From: Novosphingobium sp. CECT 9465
Lineage (GTDB): Bacteria > Pseudomonadota > Alphaproteobacteria > Sphingomonadales > Sphingomonadaceae
NCBI RefSeq assembly: GCF_920987055.1
Contig: NZ_CAKLBX010000001.1
Location: 1,784,501-1,848,500, forward strand
Direction of reading: 5' to 3'
Length of the DNA stretch: 64,000 nt
A program made the translations under genes and the position numbers. Shown one piece after another: positions 19,935 to 29,838 of this stretch. Every line of letters begins with the position of its first letter. Position 1 is the first letter of the stretch. Below the pieces are notes generated by a model. That model was not told where the DNA came from. It searched no databases and saw only the letters and a list, made by a program, of their open reading frames with translations.

Positions 19935-21034
19935 TCCCCGTCGCCATCGCAGGCGCACCCTATGAAGTGCGGATACAAGCTGGCGTTCTGGCCCGCGCTG
20001 GCGAACATTGCCGACCTTTCCTGCGCAAGGATCGCGTGTCCGTGATCACCGATGAAAATGTCGCGGGTCAGTGGCGTCAAACCGTTGCCGCTTCGTTCGA
20101 TGCTGCCGGTATCCGCAGCGAATGGCTGGTCCTGCCCGCGGGGGAAAGCACAAAAAGCTGGGAACACCTTGCGCGCACGGTCGACTGGCTGCTGGAACAG
20201 GAGGTCGAGCGCAAGGACCGGATCGTCGCGCTTGGCGGCGGCGTGATCGGCGACCTGACCGGCTTTGCCGCGTCCATCGTCAAGCGGGGCTGCGGCTTCA
20301 TCCAGATCCCCACCACGCTGCTGGCGCAAGTTGATTCCAGCGTTGGTGGCAAGACCGCGATCAACACGCCCGCGGGCAAGAACCTCGTCGGCGCGTTCCA
20401 TCAGCCCGCGCTGGTGCTTGCCGATCCGCTGGCTCTCGATACGCTGCCCTTGCGCGATGTTCGCGCGGGCTATGCCGAAGTGGTCAAGTACGGCTTGATC
20501 GACGATCCGGCGTTCTTCCAATGGTGCGAGGCCCATGGCGCGAGTGTGCTGGCGGGCGATCATGCCGCGCGCGAATACGCCATCGCGCACAGCGTTGCGG
20601 CCAAGGCGCGGATCGTGGCGGCGGACGAAAAGGAAACCGCAGGCGTTCGCGCCCTGCTCAACCTCGGCCATACGTTCGGTCATGCGCTTGAAGCCGAAAC
20701 CGGCTTTTCCGACCGCCTTCTCCATGGCGAAGGCGTTGCGCTCGGCATGGTACTTGCCGCCCGTTTTTCAGCACGGCAGGGAATGATGAGCGGCGAGGAT
20801 GCCCAGCGCGTCGTCGCCCATATCGGCGCGGTGGGCTTGCCTGCATCGCTTCTGGCCCTTGGCCTCACATGCAACGGTCGGCAGCTTGCCGATCACATGC
20901 TGCATGACAAGAAAATGGACGCAGGCACCCTGCCGTTCCTGCTGATGCGCGGGATCGGCCAGACGTTCCTTGCAAACGATGTCGATCTTGCCGATGTCGC
21001 GGCGTTCCTTGACGAGGAACTTACCCCCCCTTAA
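19925..21034 (+). CDS. aroB: 3-dehydroquinate synthase
   Basis: Cyclises DAHP to 3-dehydroquinate, NAD- and divalent-metal-dependent, second step of the shikimate pathway. In the 369 residues the family blocks are visible: LPAGESTKSWEHL, the GGGVIGDLTGFAAS NAD motif, RGCGFIQIPTTLLAQVDSSVGGKTAIN, the metal-binding HTFGHALE (HxxGH) and the later HGEGVALGM histidine. Length normal. It ends convergently with the enoyl-CoA hydratase gene, 17 nt apart; no obvious terminator between them. Confidence 0.97.
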   Translation: MAVIPVAIAGAPYEVRIQAGVLARAGEHCRPFLRKDRVSVITDENVAGQWRQTVAASFDAAGIRSEWLVLPAGESTKSWEHLARTVDWLLEQEVERKDRIVALGGGVIGDLTGFAASIVKRGCGFIQIPTTLLAQVDSSVGGKTAINTPAGKNLVGAFHQPALVLADPLALDTLPLRDVRAGYAEVVKYGLIDDPAFFQWCEAHGASVLAGDHAAREYAIAHSVAAKARIVAADEKETAGVRALLNLGHTFGHALEAETGFSDRLLHGEGVALGMVLAARFSARQGMMSGEDAQRVVAHIGAVGLPASLLALGLTCNGRQLADHMLHDKKMDAGTLPFLLMRGIGQTFLANDVDLADVAAFLDEELTPP

Positions 21035-21051
21035 GCGCGGTAAGGACCGGC

Positions 21052-21834
21052 CTACTTTCCGGCGAACAGCGGTTTGCGCTTTTCCAGGAATGCGGCAGTG
21101 CCCTCATGCGCATCGGCGCTGTCGCCTGCGCGCTTCTGGCCCTCGGCTTCGGTCTGCAACGCGCTGGCATAGTCCGCCATGAGCGCCGCGTTCAGGTTCT
21201 GCCGCATGATCCCCAGCGCCACCGTCGGCCCGGCAGCCAGCCTGGAGGCCAGCGCCAGCGCCGCGTCCTGCAATTCGTCATCGTCCACGGCTTTGTAGAT
21301 CAGGCCCCAATCCTCGGCCATTTCCGCACCGATCTTTTCGCCCAGCATCATCATGCGGGTGGCCCGCGCCTTGCCGATCATGCGGGGCAAAGTCCACGAT
21401 GCGCCGCCATCGGGAACCAGCCCGATGTTGACGAACGCCTGCAGGAAATAGGCGCCACGCGCCGCCAGTACGAAATCTGCTGCCAGTGCTATCGAACAGC
21501 CGATCCCGGCAGCCGCGCCATTCACCGCGCAAATCAACGGCACATCAAGCCGGGCCAGCGCCAGCATCATGGGATTATACGCTTGTGCAAGGGCGTCATG
21601 GGCACCCTGACCGCCGGCGATGGAACTGCTGCCCTCCGCCGCAAGATCGGCCCCGGAACAGAAAGCACGGCCCGCTCCCGTAATCAGCACCGCACGCGCA
21701 CCATCAAGCGAGGCCACGGCACCGGCAATCTCCAAGGCCATCGATGGCGGGCAGGCATTCAGGCGATCGGGGCGATTCAGCGTGATTTTCAGGACATCGC
21801 CGATCCGCTCTGCGAGAATGGTCTTGTATTCCAT
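21052..21834 (-). CDS. Enoyl-CoA hydratase/isomerase family protein (PaaG-like)
   Basis: A crotonase-fold enzyme of 260 residues acting on acyl-CoA thioesters. The oxyanion-hole segments are ITGAGRAFCSGADLA and AVNGAAAGIGCSIALAADF. The second catalytic segment, IGLVPDGGASWTLPRMIG, carries Asp where classical hydratases have Glu; this matches PaaG-type 1,2-epoxyphenylacetyl-CoA isomerases and related isomerases rather than EchA. I cannot decide the substrate. Start at MEYKTI; nine more codons are open upstream. Same strand as glk, 63 nt downstream of it, and may be read through from the sugar operon. Confidence 0.85.
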   Translation of the reverse strand: MEYKTILAERIGDVLKITLNRPDRLNACPPSMALEIAGAVASLDGARAVLITGAGRAFCSGADLAAEGSSSIAGGQGAHDALAQAYNPMMLALARLDVPLICAVNGAAAGIGCSIALAADFVLAARGAYFLQAFVNIGLVPDGGASWTLPRMIGKARATRMMMLGEKIGAEMAEDWGLIYKAVDDDELQDAALALASRLAAGPTVALGIMRQNLNAALMADYASALQTEAEGQKRAGDSADAHEGTAAFLEKRKPLFAGK

Positions 21835-21897
21835 CGTGAACACCCTTGTCAGCCTTGGCACTTGGCCGCACCTACCCGCTCGTCAGACCAATTGCCA

Positions 21898-22866
21898 TCA
21901 TGTGCCGTGCTTCTGGGCAAATGCGGCCGCTGCGCCAAACAGGCCCGGCTGGGGATGCGTGATCAGCTTCACCGGGATTGCCGCCATCAGTCCCTCGAAC
22001 CGGCCCTTGGCCCGAAAGCGGTCAGCAAAGCCGGACTGGATCAGCACATCCTTGATCCGCAAACCAAGCCCCCCAGCCATGACCACCCCGGTCGCGCCAT
22101 GCGCCAGCGCCAGATCACCGGCAACACTGCCCAGCGAAAGGCAGAAGCGGTCAACCGCCGCCGCTGCCAGGCTGTCCTTGCCCGCTGTGCCCAGTTCCCA
22201 CAATTCGCGGTCGGAATGCGGCGTGAACGGCCCGCCGTGCAAAAGCGCCAGCGCCTCATAAATATCAACTATTCCCGGCCCTGCCACCACGCGTTCCACC
22301 GAAACGCGGCGATGACGCTTGCGCAGGCCCGCAAGTATCGCGTCCTCGATGGAATCGAGCGGCGCGAAATCGATGTGCCCGCCTTCGGTTGGCTGAACAC
22401 GATACTGCGCGCCATCGCGCCACAATTGCGCAACACCAAGGCCGGTGCCGGGTCCCACCACGCTGATCACGCCCTGCCTTGGCAATGCCACGTCAGGGCC
22501 ACTCAGATGGACGAAATGCGTACTGTCGGCTTGCGCCACGGCATGCGCCACAGCGGCGAAATCATTGACCACCACATAGGCATCAGCACCCAGTTTTTCA
22601 GGGATCAACGCAGGACGGATGATCCAGGGATTGTTGGTGAAGCGGATGATTTCCCCGCCAACTGGCCCCGCCACCGCGATGGCCGCAGCCCTGGGCAGAC
22701 CACCGCCCGCGATCCGGCCGAACTCTTCCCAGGCAAGCTGAAACGATCCATGCTCGGCGGTCTTGAGCGTAACCGCATCCCCCAGCGACACGACCCGGCC
22801 ATCGGCCACTTCGGCCACCGCAAAACGCGCGTGGGTTCCGCCAATGTCGACGGCAACAACCTTCAT
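21898..22866 (-). CDS. glk: Glucokinase
   Basis: ATP-dependent glucose 6-phosphorylation feeding the Entner-Doudoroff route. The 322-residue sequence has the ROK-independent bacterial glucokinase motifs: VDIGGTHARFA (phosphate 1), NNPWII, VVNDFAAVAHA (catalytic Asp), VVGPGTGLGVA and TEGGHIDFAP, plus MAGGLGLRI near the end. Start ATG at 22866; the longer frame overlaps edd in antiphase and is not used. 50 nt downstream of edd on the same strand. Confidence 0.95.
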   Translation of the reverse strand: MKVVAVDIGGTHARFAVAEVADGRVVSLGDAVTLKTAEHGSFQLAWEEFGRIAGGGLPRAAAIAVAGPVGGEIIRFTNNPWIIRPALIPEKLGADAYVVVNDFAAVAHAVAQADSTHFVHLSGPDVALPRQGVISVVGPGTGLGVAQLWRDGAQYRVQPTEGGHIDFAPLDSIEDAILAGLRKRHRRVSVERVVAGPGIVDIYEALALLHGGPFTPHSDRELWELGTAGKDSLAAAAVDRFCLSLGSVAGDLALAHGATGVVMAGGLGLRIKDVLIQSGFADRFRAKGRFEGLMAAIPVKLITHPQPGLFGAAAAFAQKHGT

Positions 22867-22916
22867 CCTGTCCCCCAACGGCGGATGCCCGCCATTCCAG
22901 TCAACGTCCGGTCCAG

Positions 22917-24737
22917 TCAAAGTCCGGCGGCTGCCAGCATGGCCGAACCACCGCGCTCGGCAGGGTCCGAATGGCGCCGCATCAGCGCGAACAGTTCGCG
23001 GCCCACGCCCTCGGCATTGCCCGAAGCAACAGCCTGCTCCCGCGCGTTCCATTCTGCAGCAGACACCAGTGCTTCCAGCATGCCGCTGTCGGCGCAAACG
23101 CGCACCACATCGCCATCGCGCAGCTTTGCCAGCGGCCCGCCGTGATAGGCCTCAGGCGAGACGTGGATCGCCGCCGGAACCTTGCCGGAAGCGCCCGACA
23201 TGCGTCCATCGGTCACCAGCGCCACCTTGAACCCGCGATCCTGGAGCACGCCCAGCGGCGGCGTCAGCTTGTGCAGTTCGGGCATGCCATTCGCGCCGGG
23301 TCCCTGAAACCGGACGACCACAACCACATCACGCTCCAGTTCGCCCGCCTTGAACGCGGCGAGTACGTCGTTCTGTTCGTGGAACACCCGGCACGGTGCC
23401 TCGATGGTCCAGCGGGAAGGATCGACCGCGCTTACCTTGATCGTTCCGCGCCCCAGATTGCCCTTGAGCAGGCGGAAACCACCCTCTGCCTGAAATGGCG
23501 CTTCCACCGGGCGCAGCATCTTGTCATCGCCCGAAGTGGCCGGAGCTGGGTTCCAGCGTAGCGCATCACCGTCCATCACCGGCTCCTGCGCGCCTTCGGC
23601 CAGCGATGCGCCATAGACCGTGCGGATATCGGCATGGGCGAGGCCCGAACCGATCAATTCGCGGATCACGTAAGGCATACCCCCGGCAGCGGCAAAGGCA
23701 TTCACATCGCCCGCTCCGTTGGGATAGACATTGGCGATCAGCGGCACCACGCGGCTCAATTCATCCATGTCGTCCCAGTCGATCTGGATGCCCGCCGCCC
23801 GTGCGATGGCAGGCAGATGAATGACATGGTTGGTCGATCCGCCCGTCGCCAGCAGCCCGACGATGGCGTTGACGATGGCCTTTTCATCCACGCATACGCC
23901 CAGCGGGCGATAATCGTCACCGTCCCAACCGATCTGCGCCACGCGATGCACGGCGGCGCGGGTCAATTCCTGGCGCAGCTTCAGGCCGGGCTGGACGAAG
24001 CTTGATCCGGGCATATGCAGCCCCATCATCTCCATCATCATCTGGTTGGAATTCGCCGTGCCGTAGAACGTGCAGGTGCCTGCGGTATGATAACTGGCGC
24101 TCTCGCTTTCCAGCAGTTCGTCGCGCCCCACCTTGCCCTCGGCGTAAAGCTGGCGGACGCGCACCTTTTCCTTGTTGGCAAGCCCGCTCGGCATCGGTCC
24201 TGCGGGCACGAGGATTGTCGGCAGGTGACCGAAGCGCAGCGATCCGATCAGCAGGCCGGGCACGATCTTGTCGCAAATGCCCAGCAACAGCGCGCCTTCG
24301 AACATCGCATGGCTTAATCCCACCACTGCTGCCATGGCGATCACATCGCGGCTGAACAGCGATAGCTCCATCGAATCCTGCCCTTGCGTCACGCCATCGC
24401 ACATGGCCGGAACCCCGCCCGCCACTTGTGCCGTCGCCCCCACTTCGCGCGCAAAAAGCTTGATCTGTTCAGGATAGCGGCCATAGGGCTGATGCGCCGA
24501 AAGCATGTCGTTATAAGCGGTGACGATGCCGATGTTCATCGTCTTGCCCGATTTGATCAGGGCCTTGTCATCACCCGCCGCAGCAAAGCCATGCGCCAGA
24601 TTTCCGCATGAAAGCTGTGGCCGGTTCAGCCCGCTGTTTCGCGCCCGTTCGATCAAATCAAGATAGGCCGCGCGCGATCCGCGCGAGCGTTCGATGATCC
24701 GTTGCGTAACGCGCTCGACAGTGGGGTTCATGGCCAT
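22917..24737 (-). CDS. edd: Phosphogluconate dehydratase
   Basis: Converts 6-phosphogluconate to KDPG, first committed Entner-Doudoroff step; an iron-sulfur dehydratase of the IlvD/Edd family. About 606 residues. Features: [11 protein letters not shown], the first cluster cysteine in [13 protein letters not shown], the second in [16 protein letters not shown], the third in [11 protein letters not shown], then [14 protein letters not shown] and the C-terminal [15 protein letters not shown]. Close to Zymomonas Edd throughout. I use ATG 24737 (ideal spacing to GGAG; overlaps the pgl stop as TGATG); ATGs at 24740 and 24731 are also possible. The aldolase gene eda is not in the window. Confidence 0.95.
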   Translation of the reverse strand: MAMNPTVERVTQRIIERSRGSRAAYLDLIERARNSGLNRPQLSCGNLAHGFAAAGDDKALIKSGKTMNIGIVTAYNDMLSAHQPYGRYPEQIKLFAREVGATAQVAGGVPAMCDGVTQGQDSMELSLFSRDVIAMAAVVGLSHAMFEGALLLGICDKIVPGLLIGSLRFGHLPTILVPAGPMPSGLANKEKVRVRQLYAEGKVGRDELLESESASYHTAGTCTFYGTANSNQMMMEMMGLHMPGSSFVQPGLKLRQELTRAAVHRVAQIGWDGDDYRPLGVCVDEKAIVNAIVGLLATGGSTNHVIHLPAIARAAGIQIDWDDMDELSRVVPLIANVYPNGAGDVNAFAAAGGMPYVIRELIGSGLAHADIRTVYGASLAEGAQEPVMDGDALRWNPAPATSGDDKMLRPVEAPFQAEGGFRLLKGNLGRGTIKVSAVDPSRWTIEAPCRVFHEQNDVLAAFKAGELERDVVVVVRFQGPGANGMPELHKLTPPLGVLQDRGFKVALVTDGRMSGASGKVPAAIHVSPEAYHGGPLAKLRDGDVVRVCADSGMLEALVSAAEWNAREQAVASGNAEGVGRELFALMRRHSDPAERGGSAMLAAAGL

Positions 24738-25363
24738 CATTCGCTCCAGTAAATCGTGACCGGCGGGCCGCACCCGCGCAGGAAATCCGCCACGGGATAA
24801 CTATCGTCCCCCGCCAGTACGCGTTCGATCAGCGCCTTTTTCGATGCCCCTGTCACAACAAGGATAATCGCCTTTGCGGCTTTCAGCGCGGGAACGGTCA
24901 ACGTCAGCCTGTCGAACGGCGCTTCGGGCGGCAAGGGGATCGGCGTTGTGGCCATCACCGTGGGGCCGGGACGGACGTGGGCCGCCATTTCGGGAAACAG
25001 CGAGGCGACATGCCCGTCCTCGCCCATGCCCAGCCACACCAGATCGAACGGTGCAACCTCAGCGCCTTCCACAAGCCGTTCGAATGCGGCGCCTGAACTG
25101 CCCAGCGCGGCGAAAATCTTGCCGAAATTGCTGGCGGGATGATCGTCAGGAACGCAGCGATCATCGGTCAGCGCAATCGTCACGCTGCCCCAGTCGAGCG
25201 GCCGGTCCTTCAATAGCGCCAGGACCTTGATCGGCGTCGATCCACCGGTAAACGCGATTCGTTTGTGGCCGGGTGCCGATACGGCCTGTGCGATCCGCTC
25301 GGCCACCGCCGCCGCATCGCCCGGCTCGGCCCAGGTCACCGTCACAGGCGCAAGGTCAGTCAT
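24737..25363 (-). CDS. pgl: 6-phosphogluconolactonase
   Basis: Hydrolyses 6-phosphogluconolactone made by Zwf. A 208-residue DevB/Pgl-type protein: [15 protein letters not shown] (phosphate-binding), [19 protein letters not shown] (read as [15 protein letters not shown]) and the [17 protein letters not shown] catalytic block with the His. Overlaps zwf by 8 nt at its start and edd by 1 nt at its end, so it is in the middle of the operon. Confidence 0.93.
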   Translation of the reverse strand: MTDLAPVTVTWAEPGDAAAVAERIAQAVSAPGHKRIAFTGGSTPIKVLALLKDRPLDWGSVTIALTDDRCVPDDHPASNFGKIFAALGSSGAAFERLVEGAEVAPFDLVWLGMGEDGHVASLFPEMAAHVRPGPTVMATTPIPLPPEAPFDRLTLTVPALKAAKAIILVVTGASKKALIERVLAGDDSYPVADFLRGCGPPVTIYWSE

Positions 25364-26804
25364 TCCAGCTTCGTCCGTCGCGTTCTGTCAGTGCAATCGC
25401 GGCGTTCGGGCCCCAGCTTCCGGCGACATAGGGTTTGGCCTCCATGTCCGTTTCGGCCCAGACCTTGCGGATGCCGTCCACCCAGCGCCACTGCGCTTCA
25501 ACTTCATCGCGGCGCACGAACAGGGTCTGTTCGCCCTCGATCAGATCGAGCAGCAGGCGTTCATAGGCGATGCGTCGCCGCGCCTTGGCAAACGCGGTGG
25601 TCAGCGACAGGTCGAGATTGACCTCGCGCAAGGTGATGCCGCCTCGGTCCAGCCCCGGCTCCTTGGCCATGACCTGCAACCGCACATATTCTTCCGGCTG
25701 CAAGCGGATGACCAGCCGGTTGGCGCGCAGCCGCCCGCCGCGTTCCGCAAAGACATTGTGCGGCACCGGCTTGAACTCGACCACGATTTCGCTGCGCCGT
25801 TCGCTCAGCCGCTTGCCGGTGCGCAAATAGAACGGCACCCCGGTCCAGCGCCAGTTGTCTACATGGGCCTTGATCGAAACGAAGGTTTCGGTTTCCGACT
25901 GTTCGCCAAGGTCTTCCTGATACCCGTTGACCGAAGCACCCCTGACCGCGCCCGACCGATACTGTCCGCGCACCATTTCCTCGGCCTTCACCGGACGCAG
26001 GGCGCGCAGCACTTTTACCTTTTCGTCGCGGATCGATGTGGCATCCAGATTGGCGGGTGGTTCCATCGCGGTCAGTGCCAGCAATTGCAGCATGTGATTT
26101 TGCACCATGTCGCGCAGCGCGCCGGTATCGTCGTAAAACCCCTTGCGCCCTTCAAGACCGACCGTTTCACTGACCGTGATCTGCACATGATCGATCCCGC
26201 CTGAATTCCACAACGGTTCGAACATCATGTTGGCAAAGCGCAGCGCCATAAGGTTCTGGACCGTTTCCTTGCCAAGGTAATGGTCGATGCGGAAGATCTG
26301 TTCCTCGGCAAAGGCGGCGGCCACCGCATCGTTGATCCGCGTGGATGATGCCAGATCGTTGCCCAGCGGCTTTTCAAGCCCGATCCGCACGTTGCCATGG
26401 GCAAGGCCCGAACGGCGCAAGCCCTCGATCGTCGGCTCGAACAGAAAGGGCGCGGTCGAAAGAAAGATCGAAAGCCCGCACGACGTATCGCCCAGCTTGG
26501 CGGCAAGACCGCCAAACCCGTCAACATCCGAAGCATCGAGCGTCTGGTATTCAAGCCGATCGAGGAAAGACGCCAGCTTGGCCTCGTCGCGCCGGTCATC
26601 GGGCAGGAACTCCGCCAGCGCCTCACGTGCAAATTCGCGAAATTCCGCATCGTCATGTTCCGAACGCGCGGTGCCCACTATGCGCAAGTCGGGGCGGATC
26701 AGTTCATCTTCGTGCAGCGCGTAAAGCGAAGGCAGCAGCATCCGGCGCGAAAGATCGCCGGTTGCACCGAACAATAGCAGCGCGGAACAGCTTGTCTGTA
26801 TCAT
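25356..26804 (-). CDS. zwf: Glucose-6-phosphate 1-dehydrogenase
   Basis: Oxidises glucose 6-phosphate with NAD(P)+. The 482-residue product has the coenzyme fold LLLFGATGDLSRRMLLPSL, the GLEKPLGND block and the active-site signature RIDHYLGKETVQN, with FANMMFEPLWN following. Start is the ATG of MIQTSCS at 26804, with GGGAGA about 9 nt upstream. First gene of the zwf-pgl-edd-glk operon; its promoter should lie in 26805-27010. The set allows glucose to be taken to KDPG, the usual sugar route in sphingomonads. Confidence 0.96.
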   Translation of the reverse strand: MIQTSCSALLLFGATGDLSRRMLLPSLYALHEDELIRPDLRIVGTARSEHDDAEFREFAREALAEFLPDDRRDEAKLASFLDRLEYQTLDASDVDGFGGLAAKLGDTSCGLSIFLSTAPFLFEPTIEGLRRSGLAHGNVRIGLEKPLGNDLASSTRINDAVAAAFAEEQIFRIDHYLGKETVQNLMALRFANMMFEPLWNSGGIDHVQITVSETVGLEGRKGFYDDTGALRDMVQNHMLQLLALTAMEPPANLDATSIRDEKVKVLRALRPVKAEEMVRGQYRSGAVRGASVNGYQEDLGEQSETETFVSIKAHVDNWRWTGVPFYLRTGKRLSERRSEIVVEFKPVPHNVFAERGGRLRANRLVIRLQPEEYVRLQVMAKEPGLDRGGITLREVNLDLSLTTAFAKARRRIAYERLLLDLIEGEQTLFVRRDEVEAQWRWVDGIRKVWAETDMEAKPYVAGSWGPNAAIALTERDGRSWND

Positions 26805-27010
26805 CGGCGCAATTCTCCCATGGCGTTGCAGGCCGTAGTACCGGGGCATCCGCCGCACTGCGACACTGCCCTAGCCCCATAAACATCCCGGTTCAGCACG
26901 CATAAGTATGCAGGATAGCTATGCATGGAAAAGCGGGCACCGATGATTGTGCATCGCACCATCGCAAACCGCAATCCCGCACGATACTACAACTTCCGAT
27001 CAGGTCGGCA
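26805..27010 (-). promoter_or_regulatory. Upstream region of the zwf operon
   Basis: 206 nt between the zwf start and the stop of the GH13 gene, both on the minus strand. No reading frame here is convincing. It contains a locally AT-rich stretch around 26895-26935 with TATGCA repeated, which could be promoter or operator sequence for the sugar operon. I could not define promoter boxes or a terminator for the GH13 gene. Confidence 0.3.
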
Positions 27011-28645
27011 TCAGGGGCGTTCTTCGATGATCAATGCTCCGAAGGGTGGCAATTGCCCGATCGAAGCACCATTGACCGCGCTCAGCACGGTTCCGTCCTC
27101 GCCCAATCCGGCGGGCCATGCAACCGCCCTGCCCGAAAGATTGAATAGCGCCGCAATCACCTGATGGCCCGATTTTCGCCGCACTGCCAGCAAGCTGTCA
27201 TCTGCATGTAGCACCGTGAAATTCCCGATGCGCAAGGCCGGACACTCACGCCGCAAGCGCACAAGCGCAGTTGTCAGGTTCAGCATCGACCCGGTGTCGG
27301 CTTCCTGCCGGTCCACCGCACGGGCAAGGTTGTCCTCCCCCACAGGCAGCCACGGCGCACCCGATGTAAAGCCCCCCTCGGCCAGTTGCACCTGCCAGGG
27401 CATCGGTGTGCGCGCACCATCGCGCGATAGCGTCAGTGGCCAGTTGGCAATGGCTTCGGGATCCTGCAATTGCTCGAACGGAATATCCACCTGCGTCAAG
27501 CCAAGCTCTTCGCCCTGATAGACGATGATGTTGCCGCGCAACGTGGCAAACAACATTGCCTTGATCCGGCCGAACGCCTCGCGTTCCTCCGGCAAACACC
27601 AGCGCGAAAGCGCGCGCGGCGCATCGTGATTCTCAAAAGCCCAGCTCGGCCAGCCCATGCCCGGCTCATCCGGCCATTTCGCCACGGCCTGCCCCACAAA
27701 CCGGGGCGTCAATGCGGGTGCATAAAGGAAATCGAAGCCATAGGCGCTGTTGAGATGCGTCTCTCCGGCGGTGTAGGCCTTCATTTCCGCTTCGGCCAGA
27801 TCGCCACCCACTTCGGCCACGGTGAACACCGCGCCATATTCGTCACAGACTTGGCGTACGCGCTCGATAAACGTCAGGATGCCGGGATGCGACTGGTTGA
27901 ATATCTTCAACTGGAAATCGAACGGTCGCGTCTTGCGCCGCCCGTCATCCGGGGCGGGCGGATTATCGCGCATCTCCAGATCGTGCATCAGGAAGTTCAG
28001 TGCATCCAGCCTGAACCCGTCCACGCCCCGATCCAGCCAGAACCGCATTGCCCCCAGCAGCGCTTCCTGCACTTGGGGGTTGTGCGCGTTCACCTGCGGC
28101 TGGCTTGAAAGGAAATTGTGCAGGTAATACTGGCACCGCCGCGCATCCCACGTCCACGCCGGGCCTCCGAATACCGATTGCCAGTTCGTCGGCGGCGATC
28201 CATCCGGCTTGGGTTCGGCCCATACATACCAGTCGGCGCGCGGATTGGTGCGATCCTGCCGACTTTCCACGAACCATGAATGTTCGTCAGACGTATGCGC
28301 GAATACCTGGTCGATGGTCACCTTGATGCCAAGCTCATGCGCCCGCTTCACCAGCACATCGAAATCGGCAAGCGTTCCGAAGATCGGATCGACATCGCAA
28401 TAATCGGCCACATCATAGCCGAAGTCCTTCATCGGCGATTTGAAGAACGGCGAAATCCATATGGCATCGACGCCAAGCCGCGCCACATGCTCCAGACGCG
28501 AAGTGATTCCGGGGAGGTCGCCGATCCCGTCTCCATTCGAATCGCAGAAGCTGCGCGGGTAGATCTGGTAGATCGCCGCCCCCTTCCACCATGGCGCACT
28601 TTCGCTGGCTTCAGGGGCATTCGTGCGTTCGGGGCCGGATGTCAT
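27011..28645 (-). CDS. GH13 alpha-glucosidase (oligo-1,6-glucosidase-like)
   Basis: A 544-residue glycoside hydrolase of family GH13 acting on alpha-linked glucosides. It opens with WWKGAAIYQIYPRSFCDSNGDGIGDLPGI, the typical alpha-glucosidase start (shown: YQIYPRSFCDSNGDGIGDLP). Region I is VTIDQVFAHTSDEH (Gln replaces the usual Val/Asn variant), the nucleophile is Asp in DGFRLDALNFL, the acid/base Glu in FTVAEVGGD, and the transition-state Asp in AFENHDAPRALSR. A C-terminal beta domain follows. No signal peptide, so it is likely cytoplasmic. Start ATG 28645; 38 further codons upstream are open but unlike the family. Its glucose would feed glk and zwf next door. Confidence 0.92.
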   Translation of the reverse strand: MTSGPERTNAPEASESAPWWKGAAIYQIYPRSFCDSNGDGIGDLPGITSRLEHVARLGVDAIWISPFFKSPMKDFGYDVADYCDVDPIFGTLADFDVLVKRAHELGIKVTIDQVFAHTSDEHSWFVESRQDRTNPRADWYVWAEPKPDGSPPTNWQSVFGGPAWTWDARRCQYYLHNFLSSQPQVNAHNPQVQEALLGAMRFWLDRGVDGFRLDALNFLMHDLEMRDNPPAPDDGRRKTRPFDFQLKIFNQSHPGILTFIERVRQVCDEYGAVFTVAEVGGDLAEAEMKAYTAGETHLNSAYGFDFLYAPALTPRFVGQAVAKWPDEPGMGWPSWAFENHDAPRALSRWCLPEEREAFGRIKAMLFATLRGNIIVYQGEELGLTQVDIPFEQLQDPEAIANWPLTLSRDGARTPMPWQVQLAEGGFTSGAPWLPVGEDNLARAVDRQEADTGSMLNLTTALVRLRRECPALRIGNFTVLHADDSLLAVRRKSGHQVIAALFNLSGRAVAWPAGLGEDGTVLSAVNGASIGQLPPFGALIIEERP

Positions 28646-28820
28646 GGCTGTGCAGTTCCCAACGGGGCATGGATACCTGCGCAGGGCTGCCAAAGGCCAG
28701 CCAATCAGGCAACACCTTCTGTCAGCAATCGTATGCGCAGAAGGCGATATGCTGTTCACTTACACGGTGAGCCGAACCAACTACGCCTCCACCACCATCG
28801 GCATCGCCACCTGAAACGCC

Positions 28821-29828
28821 TCAGGCCGCCGGATCTATCAGCACCTTGCACTGGCTGGTCCGGCGGCGCAGGCTTTCGAATATGTCGGGCGTCGCACCCA
28901 GAGAGATCGTATCGGTCACCAGCAGGCGCGGCTCCACCGCCCCGCGATCCAGCGCATCGAGCGCCGCTTCATATTCCTGCCGTGTGAAAAATGCCGATGT
29001 CACAAGTTTCACTTGCTTGGATAGCATCGCAAAGCTGTTGAACGTATCAGGCCGGGTGCATAGGCCGAGCAGGAGGATGGTGCCATCATGGCGCACTTGC
29101 TCCACCGCTTGCGCGATCAGTCCCGGCACCCCGACGCATTCGAACACAACGTCCGCCTTGCCACCCAGCGCGCGCTCCGCCGCCCCGACCGGATCGGCAG
29201 GCTCCACCACAAAATCATGCGCGCCCATCTGCGAGGCCCGCATGCGCTGCCATTCACTCAGGTCCTGCACGACCACGCGCCCCGCTCCGAACCGCCTTGC
29301 CCAGAAGGCCACGGCAAGCCCGATCGGTCCCGCGCCGAGCACCAGCACCCTGTCGCCGATCGTCATCCGGCTCAGCGCAATCCCATGCAGCGCCACCGCC
29401 AGTGGCTCGACAATCGCCCCGTCTGCAAGGCTGGCGCTTTGTGGCAGGCGGATGCACTGGTTCGGGCGGGTCAGCGCGTATTCGGCATAGCCGCCGCCCT
29501 GCAGCCCGAACGCTTGGCACCACTGCACCGCGCCGGTCCTGCACGCATGGCACTGCCCGCAGCTTTTCAGCGGGATGACCGAAACCAGATCGCCGGTCGC
29601 CAGCCCTTCCACACCCTTGCCCAGCGCAACTACCTCGCCCGCGAATTCGTGGCCGAGGATCGAACCGGCACCCTGTCCGTATGCCGGGTCCTCGGTCATA
29701 TGCAGATCCGATCCGCAGATGCCGCAGCGCCCCACCTTGACCACCACATCGCCTTCGCCCGGCACCGGGTCGGGTACGGTTTCCAGCATCAAGGGCTGGT
29801 GCAGCCCCTGCATCACGGCGGCGCGCAT
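28821..29828 (-). CDS. Zinc-dependent alcohol dehydrogenase (MDR family)
   Basis: A 335-residue medium-chain dehydrogenase. Catalytic zinc ligands are in GRCGICGSDLHM (Cys) and GHEFAGEV (His-Glu); the structural zinc site is CGQCHACRTGAVQWC. The NAD(P) fold is VLVLGAGPIGLAVAFWARR, followed by an acidic residue context VVQDLSEWQR suggesting NAD. Similar in layout to threonine/sorbitol/butanediol dehydrogenases. It is the last gene of the minus-strand catabolic cluster, 10 nt after the SDR gene, so an alcohol or hydroxyketone oxidation in the same pathway is likely; substrate unknown. Confidence 0.85.
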   Translation of the reverse strand: MRAAVMQGLHQPLMLETVPDPVPGEGDVVVKVGRCGICGSDLHMTEDPAYGQGAGSILGHEFAGEVVALGKGVEGLATGDLVSVIPLKSCGQCHACRTGAVQWCQAFGLQGGGYAEYALTRPNQCIRLPQSASLADGAIVEPLAVALHGIALSRMTIGDRVLVLGAGPIGLAVAFWARRFGAGRVVVQDLSEWQRMRASQMGAHDFVVEPADPVGAAERALGGKADVVFECVGVPGLIAQAVEQVRHDGTILLLGLCTRPDTFNSFAMLSKQVKLVTSAFFTRQEYEAALDALDRGAVEPRLLVTDTISLGATPDIFESLRRRTSQCKVLIDPAA

Positions 29829-29838
29829 GGTCTGGTCC

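Noticed and set aside
21106-23145. Long open frame (679 codons) on the plus strand opposite the enoyl-CoA hydratase and glk genes
   Set aside because: It is antisense to two well-recognised genes, has no family features, and is the kind of long shadow frame common in GC-rich DNA.
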